Source of the DNA: GWF2-33-9 sp964500435
GTDB taxonomy: Bacteria; Bacteroidota; Ignavibacteria; Kapaibacteriales; UBA2268
Length of the DNA: 64,000 nucleotides
Assembly: GCA_964500435.1 (NCBI GenBank)
Contig: CAZCNL010000001.1
Span: 248,001-312,000 of the forward strand
Reading direction: 5' to 3'
The notes under the pieces are model-generated. The model searched no databases, was not told the origin of the DNA, and saw only the letters and a list, made by a program, of their open reading frames with translations. Made by a program: the position numbers and the translations under genes. The stretch's first letter is position 1; each line of letters opens with the position of its first letter. This document shows positions 33,581-41,513 of this stretch, one piece after another.

Positions 33581-35128
33581 ATGTACGAATTAAAACCGGA
33601 AGAAATCTCCTCCATTTTGCGCCGACAATTATCAGGATTCGAGAATGAATCTGATATATATGAAGTTGGAACAGTACTCCAAGTTGGTGATGGAGTTGCT
33701 CAAGTTTATGGTATGCAAAAAGTTATGGCATCTGAACTTGTCGAATTCCCGAATGAAGTAATGGGAATAACTTTAAATTTGGAAGAAGATAGCGTCGGCG
33801 TTATTTTATTTGGTGAAGACAAATTAGTTAAAGAAGGCGATATTGTTAAGAGAACTGGTAGAATTGCATCAGTCCCTGTTGGCAAAAATCTCTTAGGTCG
33901 TGTTGTAAACCCACTTGGCGAACCAATTGATGGAAAAGGGAAAATTGAGCATACAGAATATTATCCAATTGAAAGAAAAGCCCCAGGTGTTATCTTTCGT
34001 CAACCAGTAAAAGAACCGCTTCAAACTGGTATTAAAGCCATTGACGCTATGATTCCAATAGGAAGAGGACAAAGAGAATTAATTATTGGAGATCGTCAAA
34101 CGGGAAAAACTGCAATAGCTATTGATACTATTGTAAATCAAAAATACACACATACAGAAGAAGCAAAGGAAAATGGTATAGAACCTGTTTATTGCATTTA
34201 TGTGGCAATAGGTCAAAAAGCTTCAACAGTAGCTCAAATCGTTGCAACTTTGGAAGAGCAAGGTGCTATGGATTATTCTATCGTAGTCGCAGCAAATGCT
34301 TCCGACCCTGCCCCACTCCAATTTTTAGCTCCATATTGTGGTTGCTCGATGGGAGAATATTTCCGAGATAATGGCGGGCATGCTCTTGTAATTTATGATG
34401 ACTTATCCAAGCATGCTGCTGCTTATCGACAAGTTTCGTTATTGCTTCGTCGCCCTCCTGGACGTGAAGCATATCCTGGTGATATTTTCTATCTTCATAG
34501 CCGCTTACTTGAAAGAGCTGCCAAATTATCAAATGACCTAAAAGCAGGCTCATTGACTGCCTTGCCAGTTATTGAAACTCAAGCTGGTGACGTATCAGCT
34601 TATATTCCTACTAATGTGATTTCAATAACAGATGGTCAAATTTATCTTGAACCAAATCTCTTTAATGCTGGTATTCGTCCCGCTATGAATGTTGGTATAT
34701 CCGTTTCACGTGTTGGTGGTAATGCTCAAATCAAGGCAATGAAAAAAATTGCTGGTAAATTAAAAATTGAACATGCTATGTTCCGTGAACTTGAAGCGTT
34801 TGCAAAATTCGGTTCTGACCTCGATAAATCTACGCAACAGCGTTTGAAACGTGGTTATATAATTACTGAAATTCTTAAGCAACCTATTTTGCATCCTATG
34901 CCTGTAGAAGAACAGATTGTACTTTTCTTCGCAGCAACTAATGGTTATTTAGATAATTTACAAGTGAATCAGGTCCGTGATTTCGAAGCAAAATTCTTGG
35001 ATTATATGCGGGACCAAAAATCTGACTTGCTAAAAACAATAATTAAAGAAAAACAAATATCCGAAAATTTGGAAAAAGAATTAACAAAAGCGTGCGAAAA
35101 CTTCTTAGCAGTATATTTAAAGGGTTAA
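33581..35128 (+). CDS. atpA: ATP synthase subunit alpha (F1)
   Basis: 515 residues, non-catalytic nucleotide-binding subunit. Walker A GDRQTGKTAI near 169-178, the arginine-finger region PAMNVGISVSRVGGNAQ, and the C-terminal QQRLKRGYIITEILKQP are standard. The initial EEISSILRRQL stretch binds the delta subunit. Unusually, the next gene downstream, only 1 nt away, is hldD and not atpG. Confidence 0.98.
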   Translation: MYELKPEEISSILRRQLSGFENESDIYEVGTVLQVGDGVAQVYGMQKVMASELVEFPNEVMGITLNLEEDSVGVILFGEDKLVKEGDIVKRTGRIASVPVGKNLLGRVVNPLGEPIDGKGKIEHTEYYPIERKAPGVIFRQPVKEPLQTGIKAIDAMIPIGRGQRELIIGDRQTGKTAIAIDTIVNQKYTHTEEAKENGIEPVYCIYVAIGQKASTVAQIVATLEEQGAMDYSIVVAANASDPAPLQFLAPYCGCSMGEYFRDNGGHALVIYDDLSKHAAAYRQVSLLLRRPPGREAYPGDIFYLHSRLLERAAKLSNDLKAGSLTALPVIETQAGDVSAYIPTNVISITDGQIYLEPNLFNAGIRPAMNVGISVSRVGGNAQIKAMKKIAGKLKIEHAMFRELEAFAKFGSDLDKSTQQRLKRGYIITEILKQPILHPMPVEEQIVLFFAATNGYLDNLQVNQVRDFEAKFLDYMRDQKSDLLKTIIKEKQISENLEKELTKACENFLAVYLKG

Positions 35129-35129
35129 A

Positions 35130-36089
35130 ATGATAATTCTTACTGGTGGAGCTGGTTTTATTGGTTCATGTTTTCTTAAATTCCTGAATGATAAAGGATT
35201 TAGGGATATATTAATCGTTGATAACTTAGCTTCATCAACTAAATGGAAAAATCTTGTCGGAAAGCAATTTACTAAATACGTTAATAAACAAGTTTTTCTT
35301 TCCGAAATTGAGCAAAATAAATATGAAAACGTTGACGTAATTTTCCATTTTGGTGCTTGTTCTTCAACAACTGAAAATAATATTGAATACTTAATGGAGA
35401 ACAATTTCAACTATAGCGTTAAATTGGCAGAATTTTCTTTAAGCAATTCTATCCCCTTTATTTATGCAAGTAGTGCGGCAACTTATGGAGATGGGTCATT
35501 TGGTTACAGTGATACTGAATTCGAAAAGTTACGCCCATTAAATGGTTATGGCTTTTCAAAGCACTTATTTGACCTTTGGGTTATCGAAAATGAGTACGAT
35601 AAAATATTTACTGGAATAAAGTTTTTCAATGTTTTCGGTCCAAATGAATATCATAAAGGTGAAATGGCAAGTATGGTTTATAAAAGTTTTAACCAAGTAA
35701 CTTCTACTGGAAAAATCAAACTTTTTAAATCATACAACTCTAAATATGCAGATGGCGAGCAACTTCGAGATTTTATTTATATTAAAGATATAAATAAAAT
35801 AATATGGAAACTTTACGAAAAAGACATAAAAGGTATATTTAATCTTGGAACTGGTAACGCACGTAGTTGGAACGACCTTGCGAAAGCAGTTTTTGCAGCT
35901 ATGAAAATCTCGCCAAATATTGAATATATTGATATGCCCTTGCATTTAATCGGACAATATCAATATTATACTCAAGCTGATATGTCAAAACTTTCCAATA
36001 CTGGTATTTATTTGCAGTTTACGTCACTTGAAGATAGTATTTCTGATTATGTTAATAATCATTTAAGAAAAAATAATATTTATTATTAA
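35130..36089 (+). CDS. hldD: ADP-L-glycero-D-manno-heptose 6-epimerase
   Basis: Short-chain dehydrogenase-type epimerase of 319 residues, making ADP-L-glycero-D-manno-heptose for LPS inner core. N-terminal NADP fold MIILTGGAGFIGSCFLK, then the family-specific HFGACSSTTE, YASSAATYGDGS, the catalytic Tyr/Lys pair in YGFSKHLFD, FFNVFGPNEYHKGEMASM and DFIYIKD. The similarity to E. coli RfaD extends over the whole length. It lies between atpA (1-nt gap) and atpG (12-nt gap), inside the ATP synthase operon. A GT9 heptosyltransferase gene 4.5 kb away is a functional partner. Confidence 0.95.
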   Translation: MIILTGGAGFIGSCFLKFLNDKGFRDILIVDNLASSTKWKNLVGKQFTKYVNKQVFLSEIEQNKYENVDVIFHFGACSSTTENNIEYLMENNFNYSVKLAEFSLSNSIPFIYASSAATYGDGSFGYSDTEFEKLRPLNGYGFSKHLFDLWVIENEYDKIFTGIKFFNVFGPNEYHKGEMASMVYKSFNQVTSTGKIKLFKSYNSKYADGEQLRDFIYIKDINKIIWKLYEKDIKGIFNLGTGNARSWNDLAKAVFAAMKISPNIEYIDMPLHLIGQYQYYTQADMSKLSNTGIYLQFTSLEDSISDYVNNHLRKNNIYY

Positions 36090-36101
36090 AAGTTATAAAA
36101 A

Positions 36102-36998
36102 ATGGCAACTTTAAGAGATATTCGAAGTAGAGTAAATTCGGTTAGGAGCATACAAAAAATCACCCAAGCGATGAAAATGGTTGCAACTGCCAAGCTTCGC
36201 AAAGCTCAAAATTTAGTCGAATCATCACGACCTTATTTATATAAATTATCAAATAGCATAAGCAATATTATTGATTCTCTTGAAGGTGAGTTGGAACATC
36301 CTTTCGTGGAAAAAAGAGAACAAATAAATAATATCGCAGTAATTGTTGTTTCTTCTGATAAAGGTATGTGCGGAAGTTTCAATACAAATTTGTTAAAAGA
36401 AGCATTCTTTGAAATTTCTGTGAATATTCCTGAAAATTTTCCTAGTGCAAACGTTTCTGTAATTCCTATTGGAAGAAAAGCAATTTCTTTCTTTTCTAAA
36501 AAAGAAATTAATATGCCGTATAAATATTCCAACGTTTCCAACGAACCTGACTTTAATACAATTAAATCAATTATTGACCCAATTAAAGAAGATTTTATTA
36601 ACAAAAACTTCGATATTGTCTACATTTTTTCAGTTAAATTTATAAATATTTTAAAGCAAACTCCTGTGAAAGTTCAACTTTTACCTTTCGTTCCAAGTGT
36701 TGACTCCGTTGAAAAGAAAGCCACTAAATTTAATAACAACTTTATTTTTGAACCAAATAAAAACGAAATTCTTGACTCTTTAATTCCAAAATTAATTGAT
36801 ACAATATTTTGGTATTCAATTTTGGATTCGAACGCTTCAGAACAAGCAGCTAGAAGAGTTGCTATGGACAATGCCACAACAAATGCGGGTGAATTAATTA
36901 AATCTCTTAATTTAATATATAATAATATCCGTCAAGCAAGTATTACAAGCGAAATAATTGAAATTGTCTCAGGTGCAAATGCTTTGAAGGGCAATTAA
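36102..36998 (+). CDS. atpG: ATP synthase subunit gamma (F1)
   Basis: 298 residues, central rotor shaft. N-terminal helix LRDIRSRVNSVRSIQKIT followed by QAMKMVATAKLRKAQ, the SSDKGMCGSFNTN centre, and the C-terminal helix ARRVAMDNATTNAGELI with LIYNNIRQASITSEIIEIVSGA. Last gene before a strong terminator, so the beta and epsilon subunits (atpD, atpC) must be encoded elsewhere, as is usual in Chlorobi and Bacteroidota. Confidence 0.97.
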   Translation: MATLRDIRSRVNSVRSIQKITQAMKMVATAKLRKAQNLVESSRPYLYKLSNSISNIIDSLEGELEHPFVEKREQINNIAVIVVSSDKGMCGSFNTNLLKEAFFEISVNIPENFPSANVSVIPIGRKAISFFSKKEINMPYKYSNVSNEPDFNTIKSIIDPIKEDFINKNFDIVYIFSVKFINILKQTPVKVQLLPFVPSVDSVEKKATKFNNNFIFEPNKNEILDSLIPKLIDTIFWYSILDSNASEQAARRVAMDNATTNAGELIKSLNLIYNNIRQASITSEIIEIVSGANALKGN

Positions 36999-37036
36999 TT
37001 CCATTAAATTTGTAACATAATAAATTTAAATTATAC

Positions 37037-37069
37037 AAAACCCCAAGGATGCGAACTTGGGGTTTTTTT
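37037..37069 (+). terminator. Rho-independent terminator of the atp operon
   Basis: Eleven-bp GC-rich stem (37037-37047 with 37056-37066), 8-nt loop and a T run. Possibly also ends the convergent anti-sigma transcript. Confidence 0.92.
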
Positions 37070-37109
37070 AGGTGAAAAAATGAGTACTCTTTCTACGATA
37101 ATTTGCTTT

Positions 37110-38399
37110 TTATAACTTAATATTTACTCCTCCTATTAAGCCTAATTTTTTAGAACTATACCAAACTGATTGATTTGAATAAAACACAGCGCTTCCCTCA
37201 ATTCCACCATAAATACCAAGCAAATTGTTAATAATATCATATTGGAATGATAAATTTGTTCGGAAAATTGGACCAAGAGAAGAGCTACCTACAAAGACTT
37301 GTGCTGATGGATATATTCCAATAATATTTAAATCTTTTGCGTTATATTTCCCTCCTACACCAAAATAAAATACACTTGGGCTTTGCTCATACTTTATTTG
37401 TGTATTTGGGTCTAAATATATCTGAGAAAATGTTTCATTACCAAATTCCGCTCCAAAATATAAATTCTCGTATGTTTTAAGAAATATTCCAACACAATAA
37501 TTGGATGCTAATGCATTTCCTTGCAATGATTTTTCGGGATTAGAAACAGCGTATAAACTACGATATTGGATTAATAATACAGGCTCTCTTTCACTGTGGA
37601 AATTTGCAAAAGTAAATAAGTTAATATTTTTATTTTGTTTTGGAATTATCGTTACTCTGTTAACCTGATAATTCGAATTTTCAACATTATATGCAAGATA
37701 ATCAGTAGTAGCTTTAAGTTGAGTGTGATTTTCAGTTGTATTCTTTTCATTATAATTTGTGGAAATTGGATTATTTATAAACGAAGCATTATTCAAATCA
37801 TTTATAGTTTTCAAATTATTCTTTTGTGAATTAACAATAATCTTATTATGTTTATCATTTGAGGCACTTTTTAAGTTTTTTTGTGAATAAGTATTTTTCT
37901 TGACTATTCCTTTGTCAAAGGGTGGATTATTCAATAGATTTGAATTAACTGAATTATTTGAATTTTGTTTGTGTAAATTTATTTCATTATCAATATGATT
38001 AGAAACATTCAGTTCGGGTTTTGTATTAGCTATTTGATTTATCAATTGACCGTTTGTTGCTTTATTTGTATTAAAGAAATAATATGATGTGAACAAAAAT
38101 ATTAGTAGAAATGCTCCAATTAAATATTTTGAGCGATTAAGCAAAGTATTTGAAAAATGTGTACTTGCAATAGTGTTGATTTTAGCAAAAAGACTTTTAG
38201 TTAATTCATCTGGTGGTTCAATAATAGTTTTGCTGGCTTGTATGTGGTTATTTATTTCTGTATAAAACTCCAAATCACTTTTATATTCGGGATATTGAGA
38301 TAATTGCTCCAATATTCTACTTTTTTCAACAGAACTAATATCCTTATCAAAAAGGGAATTAATTAGTTCCTCAGCCTGATTTTTTTCAAATTTATTCAT
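37110..38399 (-). CDS. Anti-sigma-factor-like membrane protein with beta-strand-rich tail
   Basis: 429 residues. The N-terminal 90 residues are cytoplasmic and helical (AEELINSLFDKDISSVE, typical of anti-sigma helices, without a zinc-finger HxxxCxxC). One membrane helix follows at about 91-109, then an Asn/Lys/Ser-rich linker to about 250. The C-terminal 180 residues alternate polar and aromatic residues and end in Leu (VGIFLKTYENLYFGAEFG; FYFGVGGKYN; LIGGVNIKL), as in outer-membrane beta-barrel strands. The ATG used overlaps the sigma gene's stop codon by 8 nt (translational coupling); a start further up would overlap it by 50 nt. Inferred to hold the co-encoded ECF sigma factor at the membrane. 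Confidence 0.75.
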   Translation of the reverse strand: MNKFEKNQAEELINSLFDKDISSVEKSRILEQLSQYPEYKSDLEFYTEINNHIQASKTIIEPPDELTKSLFAKINTIASTHFSNTLLNRSKYLIGAFLLIFLFTSYYFFNTNKATNGQLINQIANTKPELNVSNHIDNEINLHKQNSNNSVNSNLLNNPPFDKGIVKKNTYSQKNLKSASNDKHNKIIVNSQKNNLKTINDLNNASFINNPISTNYNEKNTTENHTQLKATTDYLAYNVENSNYQVNRVTIIPKQNKNINLFTFANFHSEREPVLLIQYRSLYAVSNPEKSLQGNALASNYCVGIFLKTYENLYFGAEFGNETFSQIYLDPNTQIKYEQSPSVFYFGVGGKYNAKDLNIIGIYPSAQVFVGSSSLGPIFRTNLSFQYDIINNLLGIYGGIEGSAVFYSNQSVWYSSKKLGLIGGVNIKL

Positions 38400-38976
38400 T
38401 TTCAACCATTTTTTTCGATTCATTTCTAAGAGATAAAACAATATCTTTCAACATTTTTCTTGCACGATGTATCTTAACTCTAATATTAACTTGTGAATCA
38501 CCGGTAATTTCTGCAATAGCAGGATAATTGAGTTCTTCAAATTCACTTAAAATAAACACTTCTCGTAAATTATCCGGCAATTTGTCAACAGCGGCTTTCA
38601 CTAAATCCAAAGTATCAGATATATTCGTATTGTCTTCGGTTCTTAATTTCATATATTCAGTATGTATTTCAGGTAATCGACCTTCATTCTTATAATGATT
38701 CAAGCATATGTTTCTTGTTGCTTGGTATATGTATGAACGAAAACTAAATAAATGCCGATTTTTAGATTCTATACCAATTTTGTATACTTTAGTGAAAACT
38801 TCTTGAAAAATATCTTTTATAAAGAACTTATCTCCTAACAATCTGTACAAATATGAGTATATTTTTCCTGAGTATCTTTTATAAATTTCATTAAAAGCCT
38901 TTTCGCTCACTTCCTTTGATTTTGATAGTAGTGAGAATAACTCTTCATCTGTTAGTTTTTCATATTCGTACTTCAT
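38392..38976 (-). CDS. ECF-subfamily RNA polymerase sigma factor
   Basis: 194 residues with sigma region 2 (YKRYSGKIYSYLYRLLGD, KDIFQEVFTKVYK, FRSYIYQATRNICLNHYKN) and region 4 (LPDNLREVFILSEFEELNY, then a helix-turn-helix AIAEITGDSQVNIRVKIHRA). There is no region 1 or 3, which defines the ECF type. The coupled downstream gene is the probable anti-sigma factor, so the pair likely responds to an envelope signal. The target promoters are unknown. Confidence 0.93.
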   Translation of the reverse strand: MKYEYEKLTDEELFSLLSKSKEVSEKAFNEIYKRYSGKIYSYLYRLLGDKFFIKDIFQEVFTKVYKIGIESKNRHLFSFRSYIYQATRNICLNHYKNEGRLPEIHTEYMKLRTEDNTNISDTLDLVKAAVDKLPDNLREVFILSEFEELNYPAIAEITGDSQVNIRVKIHRARKMLKDIVLSLRNESKKMVENE

Positions 38977-39056
38977 TTAACCTTTTAAACAATTGAAATA
39001 AATAATTGTTACAAAAATGAAAATAAAATAATTTTTTTATTAATAATTTTAATATT

Positions 39057-40430
39057 CTAAAACAATGACTTGATTTTATTAATTTTAGTTATTAAATCTT
39101 GCTCATCTTCTGACTCGCCTATTATTCTCACGATTGGTTCGGTATTTGATTTTCTCAACTGCACCCAACCGCCATCAAAATATATTTTAATGCCATCATC
39201 GAGTATTATTTTATTTACAATAAAAATATGTTTAACTTTATCTATTATTGAATTTAAAGTTTCATTAAAAGCAATTTTAGTTTTATGCATATAATATTTT
39301 GGTAATTCACTTACAATTTCACTTAGTTTTTTTTCTTTTATTGCTAATAAAGAAAAAAGAAGAGTTATACCAACTAAAGAATCACGACCATAGTGACAAG
39401 CAGGAAGTATAACGCCACCACTTCCTTCGCCGCCAATAATTGCTTGAACCTCTTGCATTTTTTTTACAACATTAATTTCACCAACTGGAGACCTTTCAAC
39501 AATTGCTCCGTACTTATTTGCAATGTAATCAACTCCCATAGTTGTGGAATGATTAACTACAACTTTCATTTCCTTGGATTTTTCAATCATAGAAAGCATT
39601 GAATATATTGCGAGAACAATTGTATTTTCTTCGCCAATTGGATTTCCATTTTCATCAATCAAAACAAGTCTATCAGCATCAGGATCTACTGCAATTCCTA
39701 AATCCGCATTGAGTTCTTTTACCGTTCGACATAACTCAGTCAAATTTTCAGTAATTGGTTCGGGAGTGTGTGGGAATTTTCCATTTCCGTCGCAATATAA
39801 TTTCTCGACAATAATACCCCACTCTTCCAACAATTTTGGTACAATTACCGAACCTGAAGAATTAACGGCATCAACAACTACTTTATATTTTCTTTCTGCA
39901 ATTTTATTTTTAATTACTTCTGTAAAATAAGGGAGATTTAAAATAGCATTTATATGTTCATTAATAGCATTTATGTTATTTTTAAGTATCTCATCATTAT
40001 TGATTTTCAAGTCTTTTTTGGGAAAATCATTGATGATGACATTATGGAGAATTTCCTTTAGTTGGTTATTTTCATTTTGGTCGAGAAAAGTTCCATTAGA
40101 ATTTATAAATTTTAAGCCATTCCAGTCGTCAGGGTTATGAGAAGCGGTTATTGAAATTCCACCTGCTGCATTATGATTTTCGGTGATTAATTGAACAGTC
40201 GGAGATGGAACAATTCCTATAGCGTGATAATCTCGTCCCACTGATTTAAATGTTTCAATTAAAACTTGTTCTATCCATTCGCCCGATGAACGTCCATCTC
40301 GTCCAACAATTATTTCTCCTCGCTGACAAAAATTATGGAAAGCTAAAGCATATTTTTTAACTAATTCATAAGATAAACTGTTATCACTCAATGTTGCTCT
40401 TAAACCTGATATCGAAAATATTATTGACAT
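39057..40430 (-). CDS. glmM: Phosphoglucosamine mutase / phosphomannomutase family protein
   Basis: Alpha-D-phosphohexomutase of 457 residues. The phosphoserine loop is ITASHNPDDWNGLKF (Ser97), the metal loop DPDADRLVLID (Asp249, Asp251, Asp253), the sugar loop GGEGSGGVI near 334, and the C-terminal phosphate loop has RKSNTEPIVRI. The N-terminal SISGLRATLSDN is shorter than in E. coli GlmM and resembles the archaeal-type GlmM/ManB branch. GlmM activity (GlcN-6-P to GlcN-1-P) is most likely since the cell needs UDP-GlcNAc, but phosphomannose or phosphoglucose specificity cannot be excluded. Divergent from the GT9 gene. Confidence 0.85.
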   Translation of the reverse strand: MSIIFSISGLRATLSDNSLSYELVKKYALAFHNFCQRGEIIVGRDGRSSGEWIEQVLIETFKSVGRDYHAIGIVPSPTVQLITENHNAAGGISITASHNPDDWNGLKFINSNGTFLDQNENNQLKEILHNVIINDFPKKDLKINNDEILKNNINAINEHINAILNLPYFTEVIKNKIAERKYKVVVDAVNSSGSVIVPKLLEEWGIIVEKLYCDGNGKFPHTPEPITENLTELCRTVKELNADLGIAVDPDADRLVLIDENGNPIGEENTIVLAIYSMLSMIEKSKEMKVVVNHSTTMGVDYIANKYGAIVERSPVGEINVVKKMQEVQAIIGGEGSGGVILPACHYGRDSLVGITLLFSLLAIKEKKLSEIVSELPKYYMHKTKIAFNETLNSIIDKVKHIFIVNKIILDDGIKIYFDGGWVQLRKSNTEPIVRIIGESEDEQDLITKINKIKSLF

Positions 40431-40458
40431 TTTTACCTTTCGAAATTTACTAAATTAG

Positions 40459-40466
40459 TAGTTTTG
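40459..40466 (+). promoter_or_regulatory. Bacteroidota-type -7 box for the GT9 gene
   Basis: TAGTTTTG followed by TAG, 41 nt before the ATG. No TTG at 19 nt upstream. Confidence 0.5.
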
Positions 40467-40507
40467 TAGTTTTAAAACGTAATAATTTATAATTTATCAT
40501 AACTTTA

Positions 40508-41497
40508 ATGAAAAATATTCAATTTAACAAAATTGGCATTTTTAGGACTGACAGATTAGGTGATATGATTTTAACCTTGCCAATGATTAAAATATTAAAA
40601 GATATTAACCCTAATTCTGAAATTTATCTTTTTGCAAATAAATACACTGAACCGTTGCTTTTCAATCAACCTGATATTTCTCAATACATTTTCATTGACG
40701 ATGTAAAAGAAGATTTAACGACTTTATTGAAGAAATTAAATCTGAATATGATTTTTTTCCCAAGACCACGATTTAAAGAAGTTTTTGCAGCATTTAAAGC
40801 AAGAATTCCAATTCGTGTAGGCAGTGGATTTCGTTGGTATTCAATTTTTTTGAATCACAAAGTATTTGAACATAGAAAGAATGGATTGAAGAACGAATCG
40901 GAATACAATTTGTCTCTCATTTCTTCAATTACAAAGGAAAGTTATAATGTAAAATTATTAAAACCTTTTATTTCAGAGGAAGCTAAAAGTAAAGTTGAAT
41001 TAATTTTACAAGAAAATAACATAAATAATCAAATTATTATAGTTCATCCTGGTGGCGGAGATTCAGCACCCAAATGGCCAGCAAGTTATTTTGGTGAATT
41101 TGCTAAACACATCGTAATGAATAATGAATTTAACGTGGTAATTACTGGTACAAAAAATGAATTACAACTTTGTGATGAAGTCCAAGCTCTTGCAACAAAT
41201 TCTTTTAATTTTTGTTCTAAATTTAATCTTCTTGAAATGATTGCATTATTGGATAAAGCTGAATTTGTTGTAACGAATTCCACCGGAATAATTCATATTG
41301 CAGCTGCTTTAAATAAAAAAATATTAGGGTTTTACCCTGATTCCCCAAATATCGGGTCAGTTAGATGGGGACCAATGAATCACAAAAAAATTATATTGAC
41401 GCCTCAAAATTCTTCATCTCATATAGAATCTGATGATTTATCATTAATTTCTGTAAAAGATGCCATAGAAGCCTTTTATAAGTTGCAAAAGTTTTAG
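40508..41497 (+). CDS. Glycosyltransferase family 9 (ADP-heptose:LPS heptosyltransferase-like)
   Basis: 329 residues, GT-B fold. Signatures are RTDRLGDMILTLPMIKILK at the N-terminus, VHPGGGDSAPKWPASYFGE (donor phosphate region) and TNSTGIIHIAAALNKKILGFYPDS, all characteristic of WaaF/WaaC/WaaQ-type heptosyltransferases. It would transfer heptose to LPS at the inner face of the inner membrane, using the ADP-heptose finished by the HldD encoded in the atp operon. The exact heptose residue added is not predictable. Converges with the OmpA-like gene. Confidence 0.9.
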   Translation: MKNIQFNKIGIFRTDRLGDMILTLPMIKILKDINPNSEIYLFANKYTEPLLFNQPDISQYIFIDDVKEDLTTLLKKLNLNMIFFPRPRFKEVFAAFKARIPIRVGSGFRWYSIFLNHKVFEHRKNGLKNESEYNLSLISSITKESYNVKLLKPFISEEAKSKVELILQENNINNQIIIVHPGGGDSAPKWPASYFGEFAKHIVMNNEFNVVITGTKNELQLCDEVQALATNSFNFCSKFNLLEMIALLDKAEFVVTNSTGIIHIAAALNKKILGFYPDSPNIGSVRWGPMNHKKIILTPQNSSSHIESDDLSLISVKDAIEAFYKLQKF

Positions 41498-41513
41498 AAA
41501 AATATTTTCAAAA

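Noticed and set aside
37110..38441. Longer start of the anti-sigma-like gene (MFYLLEM...)
   Set aside because: It would overlap the sigma gene by 50 nt, while the ATG at 38399 overlaps it by 8 nt in the usual coupled manner.
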